The notes beneath the pieces are model-generated. The model was not told the DNA's origin. It worked only from the letters and a program-made list of their open reading frames with translations, and ran no database searches. DNA of 64,000 bases from Primulina eburnea (taxonomy: Eukaryota > Streptophyta > Magnoliopsida > Lamiales > Gesneriaceae). How positions within the stretch are numbered: the stretch's first letter is position 1; each line of letters opens with the position of its first letter. A program made the position numbers and the translations under genes. Where the stretch lies: the NCBI RefSeq assembly GCF_022965805.1, contig NW_027331289.1, forward strand, positions 92,228-156,227, given 5' to 3'. Below are positions 47,010 through 58,214 of this stretch, in pieces.

Positions 47010-48060
47010 ATGCCTCCGAGACGAGTACCAGAACAGGGAAGTACATCAAATCCTCCAATGGATGTCACCCCGACTCCAATGGAAACGTTATTGAAACGAT
47101 TTCAATCATTTCATCCGCAGACCTTGAAAGGAACAGAGAACGCTGTGGAATGCGAGAGTTGGCTTGATGATATTGAGATGCTGTTCGAATCCTTGGAATA
47201 TACAGATGAGAGGAGAGTGAAATTGATTGGACACCAGTTACACGATGTTGCAAAGGACTGGTGGATTACGAGGAAGAGAGCCATGGAGCATAGAGGTACG
47301 ACTATTACCTGGAATATATTTAGAACTGAATTCTACCAATGTTTATTTCCAGTGTCGTATCGAAAGGACAAGGAGGCGGAGTTTGCCAATTTAAAGCAAG
47401 GACAGATGAACATAGAAGAGTACGTGTCAAAGTTCTCCTCCTTGCTGAAATTTGCTCCACATGTGGCTGACAGCGAAGAAGCTATTGCTGACCAGTTCAT
47501 CAATGTCTTGAACCCCGACATTTTCACATTAGTGAACACAGGGCGACCGAATAATTTTACTAACGCCCTGAACAGAGCTAAGGGAGCAGAAGTCTGATGA
47601 GATAGAAAGGGGCTTCATTTGTGCCTCTAGCACCGAGACCACAACAACCACCTCCCAGATTTGAGAGTGGCAGCAGCAGTGGAGGGAAGAAAGAATTTTT
47701 GAAAGCCAGAGAAAATTAAATTTAAGAAATCTGGCAGTAGTTCTTCCAGCTCTGGTGGTTCCAGACAGAGCCAGAGTTACACTGGAGTTTATTGCAAGAC
47801 TTGCGGAGGAAGACATGCAACTGAGCAATGCCAGGGAGTGACGGGTAGTTGCAATATCTGTAAACAGCCGGGACACTTTGCTAAAGTGTGTCGACAGAGA
47901 GGTTCCCAAAGATCTCAGGGAGCCGAGTCATCGGAGCACAGACTGAGAGACGATCAGCTGCCGTTCACACATTCCAGCCAGCGCCAGCTCAGTCATAGCA
48001 GAGGCCAGGAGGTAGCCAGACTGTGAGCCAGCCTCCGGGACAGCAGGCCAGAGTATTTTC
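47010..48060 (+). pseudogene. Gypsy C gag with two zinc knuckles (frameshifted)
   Basis: ATG at 47010 starts MPPRRVPEQGSTS. The retrotransposon-gag domain spans about residues 30-170 (LKGTENAVECESWLDDIEM, HDVAKDWWITRKRA, FRTEFYQCLFPVSYRKDKEA). A change near 47590 ends the first frame after NRAKGAEV (195 aa), while the next expected residues appear in other frames. The knuckles CKTCGGRHATEQC and CNICKQPGHFAKVC lie at about 47793-47890. The Ser-rich stretch between domain and knuckles matches gypsy E. The product would coat element RNA; here it would be truncated. Confidence 0.88.
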
Positions 48061-48089
48061 TTTGATAGAGTAGCAGGCCCAGGAAGCAC

Positions 48090-48514
48090 CAGATGACGTT
48101 GTAGCAGGTAACTGTTCTTTATGTGGTTACTTTGCTTATGTACTGATTGATACCCGTGCTTCACACACATTTATTTCTGAACGATTTGCATTAAGTCATG
48201 CATTTCCTGTAGAATCTTTAGCTACTGTAGTGTATGTCTCTTCGCCTTTGGGGATAGGTTTGATATCCGTAAACTCTGTTAAGCATTGTGTACTACAGTA
48301 TGACGGGCATGAGATGGAATTAGATTGCATTGTACTTGGGTTGTCCGATTTCGATTGTATTATCGGTATTGATACGCTGACCAAGTACAGAGCGACAGTT
48401 GATTGTTTCCACAAGATAGTGAGATTCAGATCAGATATGGCTGAAGAGTGGAAATTTTACGGTAAGGGTTCTAGATTGAGAATTCCTTTAATATCCGTAT
48501 TATCTATGACTTGA
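48090..48514 (+). pseudogene. Gypsy C protease, active site altered
   Basis: YVLIDTRASHTFISERFAL contains the aspartic-protease signature with Arg for the expected Gly (DTR instead of DTG), about 48145-48190. LDCIVLGLSDFDCIIGIDTL and YRATVDCFHKIVRF complete the domain. A stop (TGA at 48512-48514) separates it from the RT frame. Protease would release Gag and Pol products; the DTR change alone should inactivate it. Confidence 0.82.
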
Positions 48515-49328
48515 TTGTTACAGAGAGGAGCAGAAGGATTCTTTGTATATTCAGTAGATTTACTGAAATCGAGTCCAGCATTGGCAGACCTGCCAGTGGT
48601 ACGTGAGTTTGCTGACGTCTTCCCAGATGAGATCCCGAGATTACCTCCAGTTAGAGAGATAGACTTCAGCATTGAATTGATGCCAGGTACAGTACCGATT
48701 TCTAGAGCTCCGTACATAATGGAAACAGTTGAATTGAAAGAATTAAAGGATCAGCTGGAAGATTTACTTGCCAAGGGGTACATCAGACCGAGTGTTTCTC
48801 CTTGGGGTGCTCCAGTACTGTTTGTAAGGAAGAAAGACGGTTCGATGAGACTCTGCATCGACTATCGGCAACTGAACAAGGCAACGATAAAGAATAAATA
48901 TCCTTTGCCTCGTATTGATGATTTATTCGATCAGTTGCAGGGTTCTTCAGTTTATTCCAAGATTGATTTAAGATCGGGATATCATCAGCTGAGAGTCAGA
49001 GATTCTGATATCTCAAAGACAGCATTCAGAACCAGGTATGGACACTATGAATTTATTGTCATGCCATTTGGTTTGACGAATGATCCAGCTGTGTTTATGG
49101 GATTGATGAACCGTATATTTCAGAAATATCTCGATGACTTTGTAATTATTTTCATCGATGATATTTTGATTAATTCAAAGAATATGAGTGAGCATGCTGA
49201 GCATTTAAGAACTGTGTTGCGAATTTTAAGGGCTGAGAAATTATATGCTAAATTGTCGAAATGTGAGTTTTGGTTAAGACAAGTAGTATTTCTGGGTCAT
49301 ATTATATCCGGCGATGGGATATCAGTAG
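48515..49328 (+). pseudogene. Gypsy C reverse transcriptase, truncated by copia D
   Basis: An open frame of about 270 residues: [90 protein letters not shown] and the active-site FIDD at about 49155-49166. The fingers and palm are complete. The frame ends in [13 protein letters not shown], then runs into the copia LTR and stops after VLE (49337-49339). RNase H and integrase are not in the window. The reading is clean, so this part of C decayed little before it was cut. Confidence 0.92.
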
Positions 49329-51383
49329 TGTTAGAGTAGGTGCACGTCGAGCCAAGTGTTGGCCGACTGTTCACGATGAAACTCTTTGTATAAACGATCT
49401 TTATTTTAATAATATTTGAATTTATTAATTTGGCGCATCTTTATCTTTATACCCATGCTAGTTGCATAGATAAAGTCCTTGAATATACAAATAGTAGAAA
49501 GAATATGGGATGCTCATATGATGAGTATCATGAAACTCATATTTGGAATACTGTATATTCTAAACCGTTCCTAGTCGATTCAGCCGCCACTAAGAAGGAT
49601 AAAGGCCGCTCGAGTTAGAGACTAGTATCTGCGATGTGAGTACCATGTTTCATTGGTAGGGGACATTGTGATGTCCGAGCATGCAGATAGGTGCTCCTGG
49701 TAGAGTGCACTGAACAACCCTCTATAAAGGACTTTCCAAGTGGTTCTCACTTATCGAGTGGAAAAGTCCTAGTTTATGGTTGTACACCATTAGTCCTTAT
49801 GACCCGGGACAACATTGAGACTCTATGTGCTAGCGTTTCACTTTGACTTGTTTACCGACTCTTATGGGGTCATCAGGTGGCAAGGTTGGGTGTTACGGCG
49901 AAACATATAGGAGTCGATGCATTGTAGCCGGGGATTCACCGCTTACCTATGGGTATGGATATCCTATGTGTTTTTCATGTATGTGTGGGTTGAAATCTCT
50001 GATCAGAGTATGGTGGTAATTATGAAAGGGGTTTCATAGATTACACCATCGATGCAACCACAACATGACACATAATATCGATTCATTGACAACTCTCGAT
50101 AAACCAATAGTTGTCGAATCGGTCGGGATATATGAGTTGAAGGGACCGTACTGTACGCTAACCATAATTGAATGGTTCTTGCAGGCACTATCATGTGATA
50201 CCTAGGGAATCACGTAAGCGATGCTGCTAGGCGTTTAACGTGATTGGTTGGGTACTATCAGACTTGAGTTCTGACGTTCTTATTATCAAGGAGTTGATAA
50301 GTAAGAATGGAGCAATTGGGGTATGCTCGAATAAGGACATGTTTGGTCCGAATCACATGGAGATGTGAACCCACGGCTAGTTGTATCAATGAACCATTGA
50401 GGGCCACACAAGTACTAGCTTTGTAAATCCCGATGAGAAGTAAAATAGTTCAATGTGTTGAACGGCTTATAAATGTGTTTATAAGCGTAAAGAAAAATAG
50501 AAGTTTGACTTCTATAAGAGACAATTAAATTTTAATTTATGGAAGTATTCCTAGATTAAAATTTGGCCAATTGGATAATGTATGTGAAAATTGTGATTTT
50601 CATAAACATTATTAGGGACTTAATTAAATTAATTCAAGTGTTGAATTAATTAAACACTAGTGGACCTAGTAGAGTCCAAATAATTAAATTAATTCAAGTG
50701 TTGGATTAATTAAATATCATTGGGCCTTGTAGAGCCCAATTGGAAATAATTATTTGACTAGTGGGCTTGAGTAAAATCAAATAAAGTCTAATTGGGCTCA
50801 AAATGTTTGAGACAATTAAAAGTCCATGGGCCTTGTAAAAGTTACAAGCCCACATGCAAAATATACTAGGGTTTGCATGCTTGGGAGACCAAGGGGTGGA
50901 GAATACTTTTGATTAAAATAATGGTTGGCATGCAAGAAAACTTTTAACAAAACCAAGAAAATTTTCTCCCTCTCTCTCATTCACTTGGCCGAAATTTTTG
51001 GGCAAAAATTCTCTCAATTTTTCTTCCCTTTTGTTCTTCATTTTCTTGGAGAATAAAATCTTCTCATTGAAAAATCCTCTTGATTTTCTAGTGCAAATCA
51101 AGAGGGGTTTTACCTTGCTTAGTGGTGGGCCTAATTCTTGAAGGAAAGGAGGTGTGCTTGTAGATTGTCATCCATTTCAAGAGCTTAGTTGCTAGTCAAC
51201 TAAGTTGGTGCCATCATCAACCTTGTGAGGTTGATAGGTAACAAACTTTCTAACACCCTATGTATGTTTTGGTGTTGTTTGTAAATATTACACAAATACA
51301 AGGGGTGGCCGAAAATCCTAGTAGAAAATTAAAAATTTTTGACTTCCGTTGCGCTTCCGACCACCGTAACCGGTCCGCTTTCA
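49329..51383 (+). repeat. Copia D 5' LTR (2055 bp)
   Basis: Starts TGTTAGAGTAGGTG and ends CCGCTTTCA. Its first kilobase matches 12508-13545 and its last 780 bases match 1628-2358, the two LTR pieces of copia-1. Short frames inside have no recognisable domain. Confidence 0.88.
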
Positions 51384-51385
51384 AG

Positions 51386-51397
51386 TGGTATCCGAGC
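51386..51397 (+). other. Primer-binding site of copia D
   Basis: TGGTATCCGAGC, one substitution from the initiator tRNA-Met site TGGTATCAGAGC, two bases after the LTR. Confidence 0.85.
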
Positions 51398-51524
51398 TAT
51401 GGTTACGGTTTTTGTGTAATATTTGCATAATATTATATTGAGATCGATTTCTAACCGCTTGAGAATTTTTGTGCATAGAATATGCAAGGACCGAAATTTT
51501 GAAGAAACAAAAAAAAAAACATTT

Positions 51525-51593
51525 TCGGGGCTGCCCGAGGGGGCTGCCCGAATATTTCGGGCAGCAAGGGGCAGCCCGAGGGGCTGCCCGAAA
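51525..51593 (+). repeat. GGGCAGCCC/GCTGCCCG inverted-repeat cluster in the copia D leader
   Basis: GCTGCCCGAA (51543-51552) pairs perfectly with TTCGGGCAGC (51556-51565) around TAT. Further GGCTGCCCGAGG and GGGCAGCCCGAGG words on both sides allow alternative pairings. The copia-1 leader has a related hairpin at 2534-2552. Confidence 0.88.
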
Positions 51594-52457
51594 TGTTACC
51601 ATTTATAAATAAAAATAAATAAATTTTTTTTGTCGTTGCCGGAATCCGGCGACGGCGATGACGACTATGGTTTCCAAAAGTGTTTTGGACAATCTTAGTG
51701 TCATGGGCCTTGAGTTGTTGGGCCATTGGATGGCCAACATAATTTGTGAAATTTAAATGGGCCTAAGTATTTTTGGTGAAAAATGAGTTTTGGGCCCTTA
51801 AGTTTAAATTTACAATTGTTGCACATATTTTCTCATAAAATAAATAATTGAAGTAGGACTTTAATTATTTATAGTAAATTGTGATTTACAAGAAATTCGA
51901 TTATAAATAAATTAATTTGAAAGTAGACAAAGGAGTTTGTATACTTTGTTAATTTAATTTATAATTGTGGCGGTTAGTGATTGGATCAAGATATATAATA
52001 TTGGATCAATTAATTATAGTGATAATTAATTGATGGTGTATGATATGTGATATTATGCATGAAGGATGATCAAAAGCCCAAGCCCAATTTGCTAGGTGTA
52101 TGCTAGGATATTTGTGTTGTATGATTGTAATAATTATCAATTTAAAGTGGGCTTGGTTTATGGCCCGTTCCCACCCCATGAGATGTATCCCTATGTACCA
52201 TGGATATTTAATTGTAAATATTAGAATAGTGGAAGATCCAGATTGGAAGATGGTGGCCTTGGTGATTATGAAGATCGAAGACATGTAATATTGGATGCTA
52301 ATGTAATAATTTAGTTGCATTGCATCCCTTGCATTTACCCTAGGATTGGACATAGGCCCGTGTTTAGCTCACACGGGCCATTAGTATTGGGGCAATTGAT
52401 CATCCTTGTACTGTTTTCTATTTATAATATATGCATGATATGTTATAAATAATGAGT

Positions 52458-52462
52458 ATGTG
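52458..52462. repeat. Target-site duplication ATGTG, left of gypsy E
   Basis: ATGTG here and at 60326-60330 flank the gypsy E ends exactly. Confidence 0.93.
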
Positions 52463-54573
52463 TGTGGGGACCCGGACGCTAATCATTTTCTTAATTATCG
52501 TTGGGATTTAAATAATCAGTTCTGATAAACAGGGTCTAAAAAAAATTTTCTTTTTAATATACAATAGCGGAAGGTAATGGAATCTAAATAATATACATAT
52601 CTGTATAAAATACATTTCAGTATTAACATACAATAATCTAATCTAAGGTTCAACTACTAAATTCAAGTAATAAAACCCAATCTACTGTAAGTCCGGAATC
52701 ACCACGCTAACTCGTCTTCTCTCATCGTCATCTCGACCCTGATCCAGCCCCACCTGTTGTCATGCACACATACAAAACAAGACAACAGCCGGATAACTCC
52801 GGTGAGAATAAATCCCAGTATAAAACATGGTAAACATGTATATACATAAAATAATTCATGAAACATGCTGTTACGAATAAAATCGAAACATTAGATTTCA
52901 TAAGCTATGAAATCTAATCACACAACAAGCATGCACTTCAAATCAACCAACCATGCATATAACCAATCTACATCATAAAAACATGCTAGCACAATTGGAA
53001 GCAATAATGAAGGGTCCTATGATCTAGGAACCACATCCATATAAGCATGCAGTCCTAATCAAATCACGTCTAGACTTGACTCGACTAGAACTCTAGGGAT
53101 CCCGGTGTGAATAAGACGTCACTACCTACCATCCAATCGGGGTAATGAACGTCTCATTCCTAGACTTCGGTCTGAGCTGTATCAACGGCGGCAATAAGAG
53201 TAATACCTACTCCTATGCTGAGATACACCGAAACGTCTAGATATTTGACAATGCCTGTCAAAGACTTTCCTATCTTAACTGCAATGAATAACAATCTGTA
53301 AACAAAGCATAATCATATTCATAACTGAATATCACAATTATCTTACCTGCTTGAATACAGATTCTATAATCAAAGCATAATCAGATAACAATATAAACAA
53401 TAATCTAGTATGTGATTTTATTGGGAAACTCAAGTTAATCTAATTTGAGTTATGCGTCCCGAATATCACATGAATTATACCTTTATCTTTCCCGTCTGAG
53501 GAAGACGAAGTCTCGAAGTCCAATCTGTCCATCTTCACTCTGAAATGACAAGAATAAATACACTGTATCAATGTGTAGCTCAAAACCCAATCTATTCTGA
53601 TCAATACCCAATTCAGTACAAAATCTGATCACATCAACAATATCACGAGATAACAGAAACCAATACTGAATCTGATCAATCTGTACCAACTGATGTTTAG
53701 ACGGCATAACACTACAGTCTTGTAACCCCGTCAGTCTTAACATCACAATTACACTACCAGAATTCCTAATAAATCTCAGTACAATCTATAACTTCAGTAT
53801 CTGTACACTTGAAAATGAATAACAGCATAATTCTGATAGCAATCTCAATCAAATCAACTCTAAAATTCATAACAATTCTCTAAACAATCTGTTTCTAAAT
53901 CTGACTTTGATTCTACAATATCTACGGTAGTAGAAACGCTATATCTGAATCATATGCAATTCTGACAACATCATAAAATCAAATCTTGTCTAAACGTAAC
54001 AAAACTTACGTCCAATTGTAGCTATCGTTGCCAAGAACTCGGTACTATACTCAGATTCAAAATCAGACGGGTGGCTTAAAGTAAAAAGGCGTGAGAATTT
54101 CTTAGCTTCCTCCTTCCTCGATTTCCTTTCTTCTTTCTGAAGAAGGAATCGCATATATATATATATATACACGTTGCATTCCCAAGAGACAAGTGGCGAT
54201 TTGACAAAATGCATGCCGCTCGCTAGGGCGGACGAAAGGTGCTCGCTAGGGCGAGTTGGTTTCGGTCGAGATCCTCGGCTGAACATCTCCAGTCGCTCGG
54301 GCGGTCAAAATTGCTCGCTAGGGCGAAGAACTCTCGGCCCTCACAAATTAAACATCTCGCTCGAGCGGTCAAAACTGTCCGCTCGGGCGAGTCACTTTCG
54401 CCCAACAATTTACATAATTAAATTTTGAATCTCCAAAATGATCTGGTTGCATTCATATCTACTCAACATCGATAATCTCAAACTATCGTGTTATAAAATC
54501 ATTCGAGTTCGTATAATCTCAATCATAATATTTAATCAATGTCTGATTAAATAATTAACTCTCGGGCATTACA
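52463..54573 (-). repeat. Gypsy E 3' LTR (2111 bp)
   Basis: In element sense TGTAATGCCCGAG to GGGTCCCCACA. GC-rich inverted repeats lie at 54209-54391, then a TA tract (about 54154-54170) that could be the core promoter. Tyr-Ile frames here come from that tract. Confidence 0.93.
54209..54391 (-). repeat. GC-rich inverted and direct repeats in gypsy E LTR
   Basis: Words GCTCGCTAGGGCG, CGCTCGGGCGG and CTCGCTCGAGCGG recur. The clearest stem pairs CTCGCTCGAGCGG (54356-54368) with CCGCTCGGGCGAG (54379-54391), one mismatch. The same array is at about 59961-60143 in the other LTR. Confidence 0.85.
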
Positions 54574-54587
54574 TTTCTCCCCCTCTT
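54574..54587 (-). other. Gypsy E polypurine tract
   Basis: AGAGGGGGAGAAA on the - strand abuts the 3' LTR start, the same tract as in the triple element. Confidence 0.85.
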
Positions 54588-56925
54588 AGATCTGAGTTCG
54601 TCCTCGAACTCTCCAATCATCAAACCAAATCTGTCAGAAGAAATATATGACAGAGTTTAATATCCAAACTCATTTCACTAGCCGAATCAATCCCATATTA
54701 CTGGCTATATAACACTTGTATACGCCAATTGAAATTTATAACAAAGCAATACCACCTGTAGTTGCTATTCCATCTTCGGCTCCCAATACCAATCGTCATC
54801 ATCCGACATTGGTTTCTTACATCTATTCATTCTAATCTAGCTGGATAGTTATGGTCATACCGTAAGTCATACCCTGAAAACCATTCATAACAGCTCGTAC
54901 TAACATCTAGTACTAAAGTTCTACCCATATCCGCCAATATCTGGTTACTACACGCTGACTACCTGTCAATCTGTAACAACTCTGCGAGGGAGAACTCATG
55001 ATATTTCCATCACAAGTACCGCTCCATCCAAATCACAATCTGATATCATCTAATGCAGCATTCTAGTAAATCTGACAATTCCTTTGACATTGATCTATGT
55101 CATCTGGTTCTGTTTGTACGTAATCTGGTACAAACTACTAGATATAGATTGAACAATCTATCAGTCATGATCATACCATATTCCAATCTGAAGAAAATGG
55201 CGGTAATATCGTTAAATCAGTCCTAGAAATGTACTTCCATTTCTATTCAGGATTATACTAAGTCGGTAATAATCTTCTGATTCCTAGCTTTCTGGCTTCT
55301 GTTGTTAGCAATTCAGACATATCAGTACCATTTCTACCAACCTTACAACATAAATTGCTGTTCCAACTGATCTCATCTGTCTATACCAACATTATCTGTT
55401 CGAATATCATACATTCTGAACCATCTGAATGAAAACTGAATCCCCTATGGTGCATTTCTGACACTACTTGAGACTTCAGATTCGAACTATCCGGTATAAA
55501 CAAATAGTTACTAATATAAAATAATGAAAAATACCTACCTTGCATTCGGCTCTGACTATCCATATCAAAAGCTGAAAACAATTCTGAAACATTCTGATAT
55601 TACAAAATAACCAAACCCATAGAAAACGCAAATTCATACAGATGTTATATTGATCTGATCAACAAAATACAGGTCTGAAAATTCTGATCACCGTTCGGAA
55701 CTACAGTCTTTTCCACAACAACTCTGATACAATTGGAACTGCATAGTATCACACACTGAATAATACTTACAATAACATCAAATTCTGAATAGAAAGAACC
55801 TATACAGATCTAGTGAGTTTAAGAAAACTCATAACATAATAGATTCTGGCTGGCTGACAAATCTTCATACTGCCCAGATCAACTGCTATATCTCATCTGC
55901 AAATAGAATATACTCCCAACCAATATAAGATGTCTCAAATACTGATTTAGAATCATACCAATACTCAGCAGACATAAAGCAATACAAGAAAAAGAAAATC
56001 AGAAGAAGATAATCTGGTTCTGACATATCTGACATCCTGCTAATGCTGACATTTCTGATACCGCATAGTCTGAATGAAAACCTGTATCAGTAACTGCATA
56101 CCGGATTCATACCTGACCCATTGCTGTATACAATAATCACCGTTCTCGGAATATTTAACCCAGTCTTCAAATATTCAATATAAACAATCAGATGCTATGG
56201 ATATATCCCGGAATCATAGATATAACAAGCATAATTCTTCAAAATACCCCTGAACACATAATCTGTCAATTTAGAAACCAACTAAACTGTCTTCCAGAGA
56301 AATACACAATCAACTGGATTCCTTAGCCCATACTTTAATCTGTCACTTCTTCCTGTTCATTCTGATATAAAACACATCTGACATCCTATCTAGGCCAACA
56401 CCAGTCAACTATTAGATTACTAGCCCATGTGTTACTGCTAGACTCGATTTCAGTGGATCTACTGAATACATAAGGATACTATCTATTCCTTTCTGTACTA
56501 ATCGAGTCAAGAACAGTACAATGATCTAAGGAATTCTAGATCTAGAATCCTCATTTATCAACTATTTCCAGAACACATGCTACAATATTTCTGTACTTGT
56601 TTAGCAGTACATATCCATACTGAGATCGAAATCATATAACACAAGTACATCATAATCTAGCCCAATCCCGGTTTCATTCTACTGTAGTATATAACATGAC
56701 ACAGAAATCTCTGATATCAACATATTCCTCCAAACCGTAAGGAAATCAATACTACAGCACAACCAGACCCCATAAATATAGCATATCACCATGCTACTCA
56801 ATCACATATACTCATGAAGAATGCATTAATATATATCAATACATCTGCAATATAATCATAAAGAATAGTACCTGTTGTAGTTTTTGGGTTTGTTTCTCAG
56901 TCATTACCACTAATGACTCTGCTCT
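54588..56925 (-). pseudogene. Gypsy E eroded pol region
   Basis: About 2.3 kb, less than half of a normal pol, with no long frame. The recognisable trace at 55581-55381 reads LKSQVVSEMHHRGFSFHSDG, matching the integrase zinc-finger region seen in G1 (LKRQILSEAHSSRFSIHPGG at about 10360). CGAGGACGAACTCAGATCT just before the PPT matches the triple element. Protease and RT active sites were not found. The element must rely on enzymes from elsewhere. Confidence 0.75.
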
Positions 56926-57777
56926 TTAAGATCTTCGAAAATGTTTCTGAGGACAAACTTTAGCAAAGTGTCCCGTCTGCTTACAGATATTGCACCTACC
57001 AAGCACTCCTTTGCATTGCTCTGGGGAATGTCTCCCTCCGCAAATCCTACAATACACTCCGGTATAGTTCGGACCAGGACTGCTAGAACTAGAGGAATCA
57101 CTTCCTAACTTCTTGAACTGTTTCTTTTGAATTCTCAATGGTTCTTTTTCCTTACCACTATGACTGCCAATCTCTACTCTGGAAGGCAGTTGCTGTGCGG
57201 TCTGTTTTGGAAAAACATATGATGCTCCCTGTTGTCCTATCAGAACCGTTTCTGCTCTTTTAGCTCTATTCAAGGTATCCGCAAAATTACTTGATTGCTT
57301 CACATTCACCAACGTACGTATTTCTGGATTCAATACTTGAATGAACTGGCTAGCCATAGCATCATCATTTCTAGCCACAAGAGGAGCAAAACGTAGAAGT
57401 GTGAAAAACTGTGCCAGGTATTCATCAACACTCAAAGGACCCTGTCTCAGGTTTGCAAATTCTGCATTTCTATCCTGTCTATATGAGGTAGGGAAGAATC
57501 TTTGATAAAATTCAAATCTAAAGGTCTTCCACGTGATCACTGAACGACTCTGCTCTAAGGCTCCTTTGGTGAGTAACCACCATCTCCTAGCAGTCTCTTG
57601 CAACTGGTTCTCAATAAGCCTAATTCTACACTCATCTGTGAAATTCAGGAATTCAAATAACATTTCTGTCTCCTCTAGCCATTTCTCACAATCTACTGAC
57701 GTCTCAGTTCCTTTCAGAATTGGCGGTTGAAACGACTGAAACCTCTGTAACTGTGTTTCCATCTGAATTTCTGCCAC
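56926..57777 (-). CDS. Gypsy E Gag, open frame with two zinc knuckles
   Basis: At least 280 residues read without a break. The retrotransposon-gag domain spans about residues 10-165 (LKGTETSVDCEKWLEETEM, TARRWWLLTKGALEQ, FYQRFFPTSYRQDRNAEFAN). A Ser/Lys-rich linker leads to CRICGGRHSPEQC at about 243 and CNICKQTGHFAKVC at about 262, and the frame ends HFRRS. The frame is open further upstream to about 57851, where the family start ATGCCT reads ATAGCTCCC. The real start is therefore uncertain: GTG at 57777, ATG at 57762 (METQLQRF) or a non-AUG codon. Gag would assemble particles and bind RNA. It is the only long frame left in E. The leader 57862-58197 has no gene. Confidence 0.85.
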   Translation of the reverse strand: MAEIQMETQLQRFQSFQPPILKGTETSVDCEKWLEETEMLFEFLNFTDECRIRLIENQLQETARRWWLLTKGALEQSRSVITWKTFRFEFYQRFFPTSYRQDRNAEFANLRQGPLSVDEYLAQFFTLLRFAPLVARNDDAMASQFIQVLNPEIRTLVNVKQSSNFADTLNRAKRAETVLIGQQGASYVFPKQTAQQLPSRVEIGSHSGKEKEPLRIQKKQFKKLGSDSSSSSSPGPNYTGVYCRICGGRHSPEQCKGVLGRCNICKQTGHFAKVCPQKHFRRS

Positions 57778-58197
57778 ATCTATCTGAGATTCTGTTCTAT
57801 CTGTCTGATCATATGACGTACTGCCTTTTTCTGGAACTCTGCGGGGAGCTATATCTGATTACCAAAAACATCAGTAATCCATACCACCAATCTGTTCCAA
57901 ATCTTTTCCTGACCATCTTACTGCTGGTCATGAATCCGATCTGATTCATATTTAAGAATACATAATCCCAATTCAAATCATATAATCAGGTAAGCATGTA
58001 TCTTAAAGCAATAACACATAGTCTCATGCTAGCACACAATGTCAATCAACATGAAAATCAATCTCATGCTAGCACAGACATGCAAGGAAAGAAATTCATC
58101 TACCCCGCTCATTCTCTTCTATCTCAATCTAAGTCAGTCTAACAGATCTCTCAGTTCTGACTATCTCAATCTAAAGATCTATCTCTAAAGGATCTTC

Positions 58198-58209
58198 GCT
58201 CTGATACCA
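58198..58209 (-). other. Primer-binding site of gypsy E
   Basis: TGGTATCAGAGC on the - strand, separated from the LTR by ACAGG as in the triple element. Confidence 0.93.
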
Positions 58210-58214
58210 CCTGT

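Larger units (their letters stand above)
45016..49328 (+). mobile_element. Ty3/gypsy element C, 3' part displaced by copia D
   Basis: 5' LTR (45016-46749), decayed PBS, gag, protease and RT up to 49328, where the copia D LTR starts inside the RT frame. The rest of C should lie beyond the right end of D, outside the window. Related to G1, the triple element and E by LTR ends, the conserved ACCGGAGTTATCCGG block (46414) and protein sequence. Confidence 0.88.

Noticed and set aside
53483..54286. Frames duplicated at 59235-60038 as a gene pair
   Set aside because: They lie in the two LTRs of gypsy E, so the duplication is the LTR pair.
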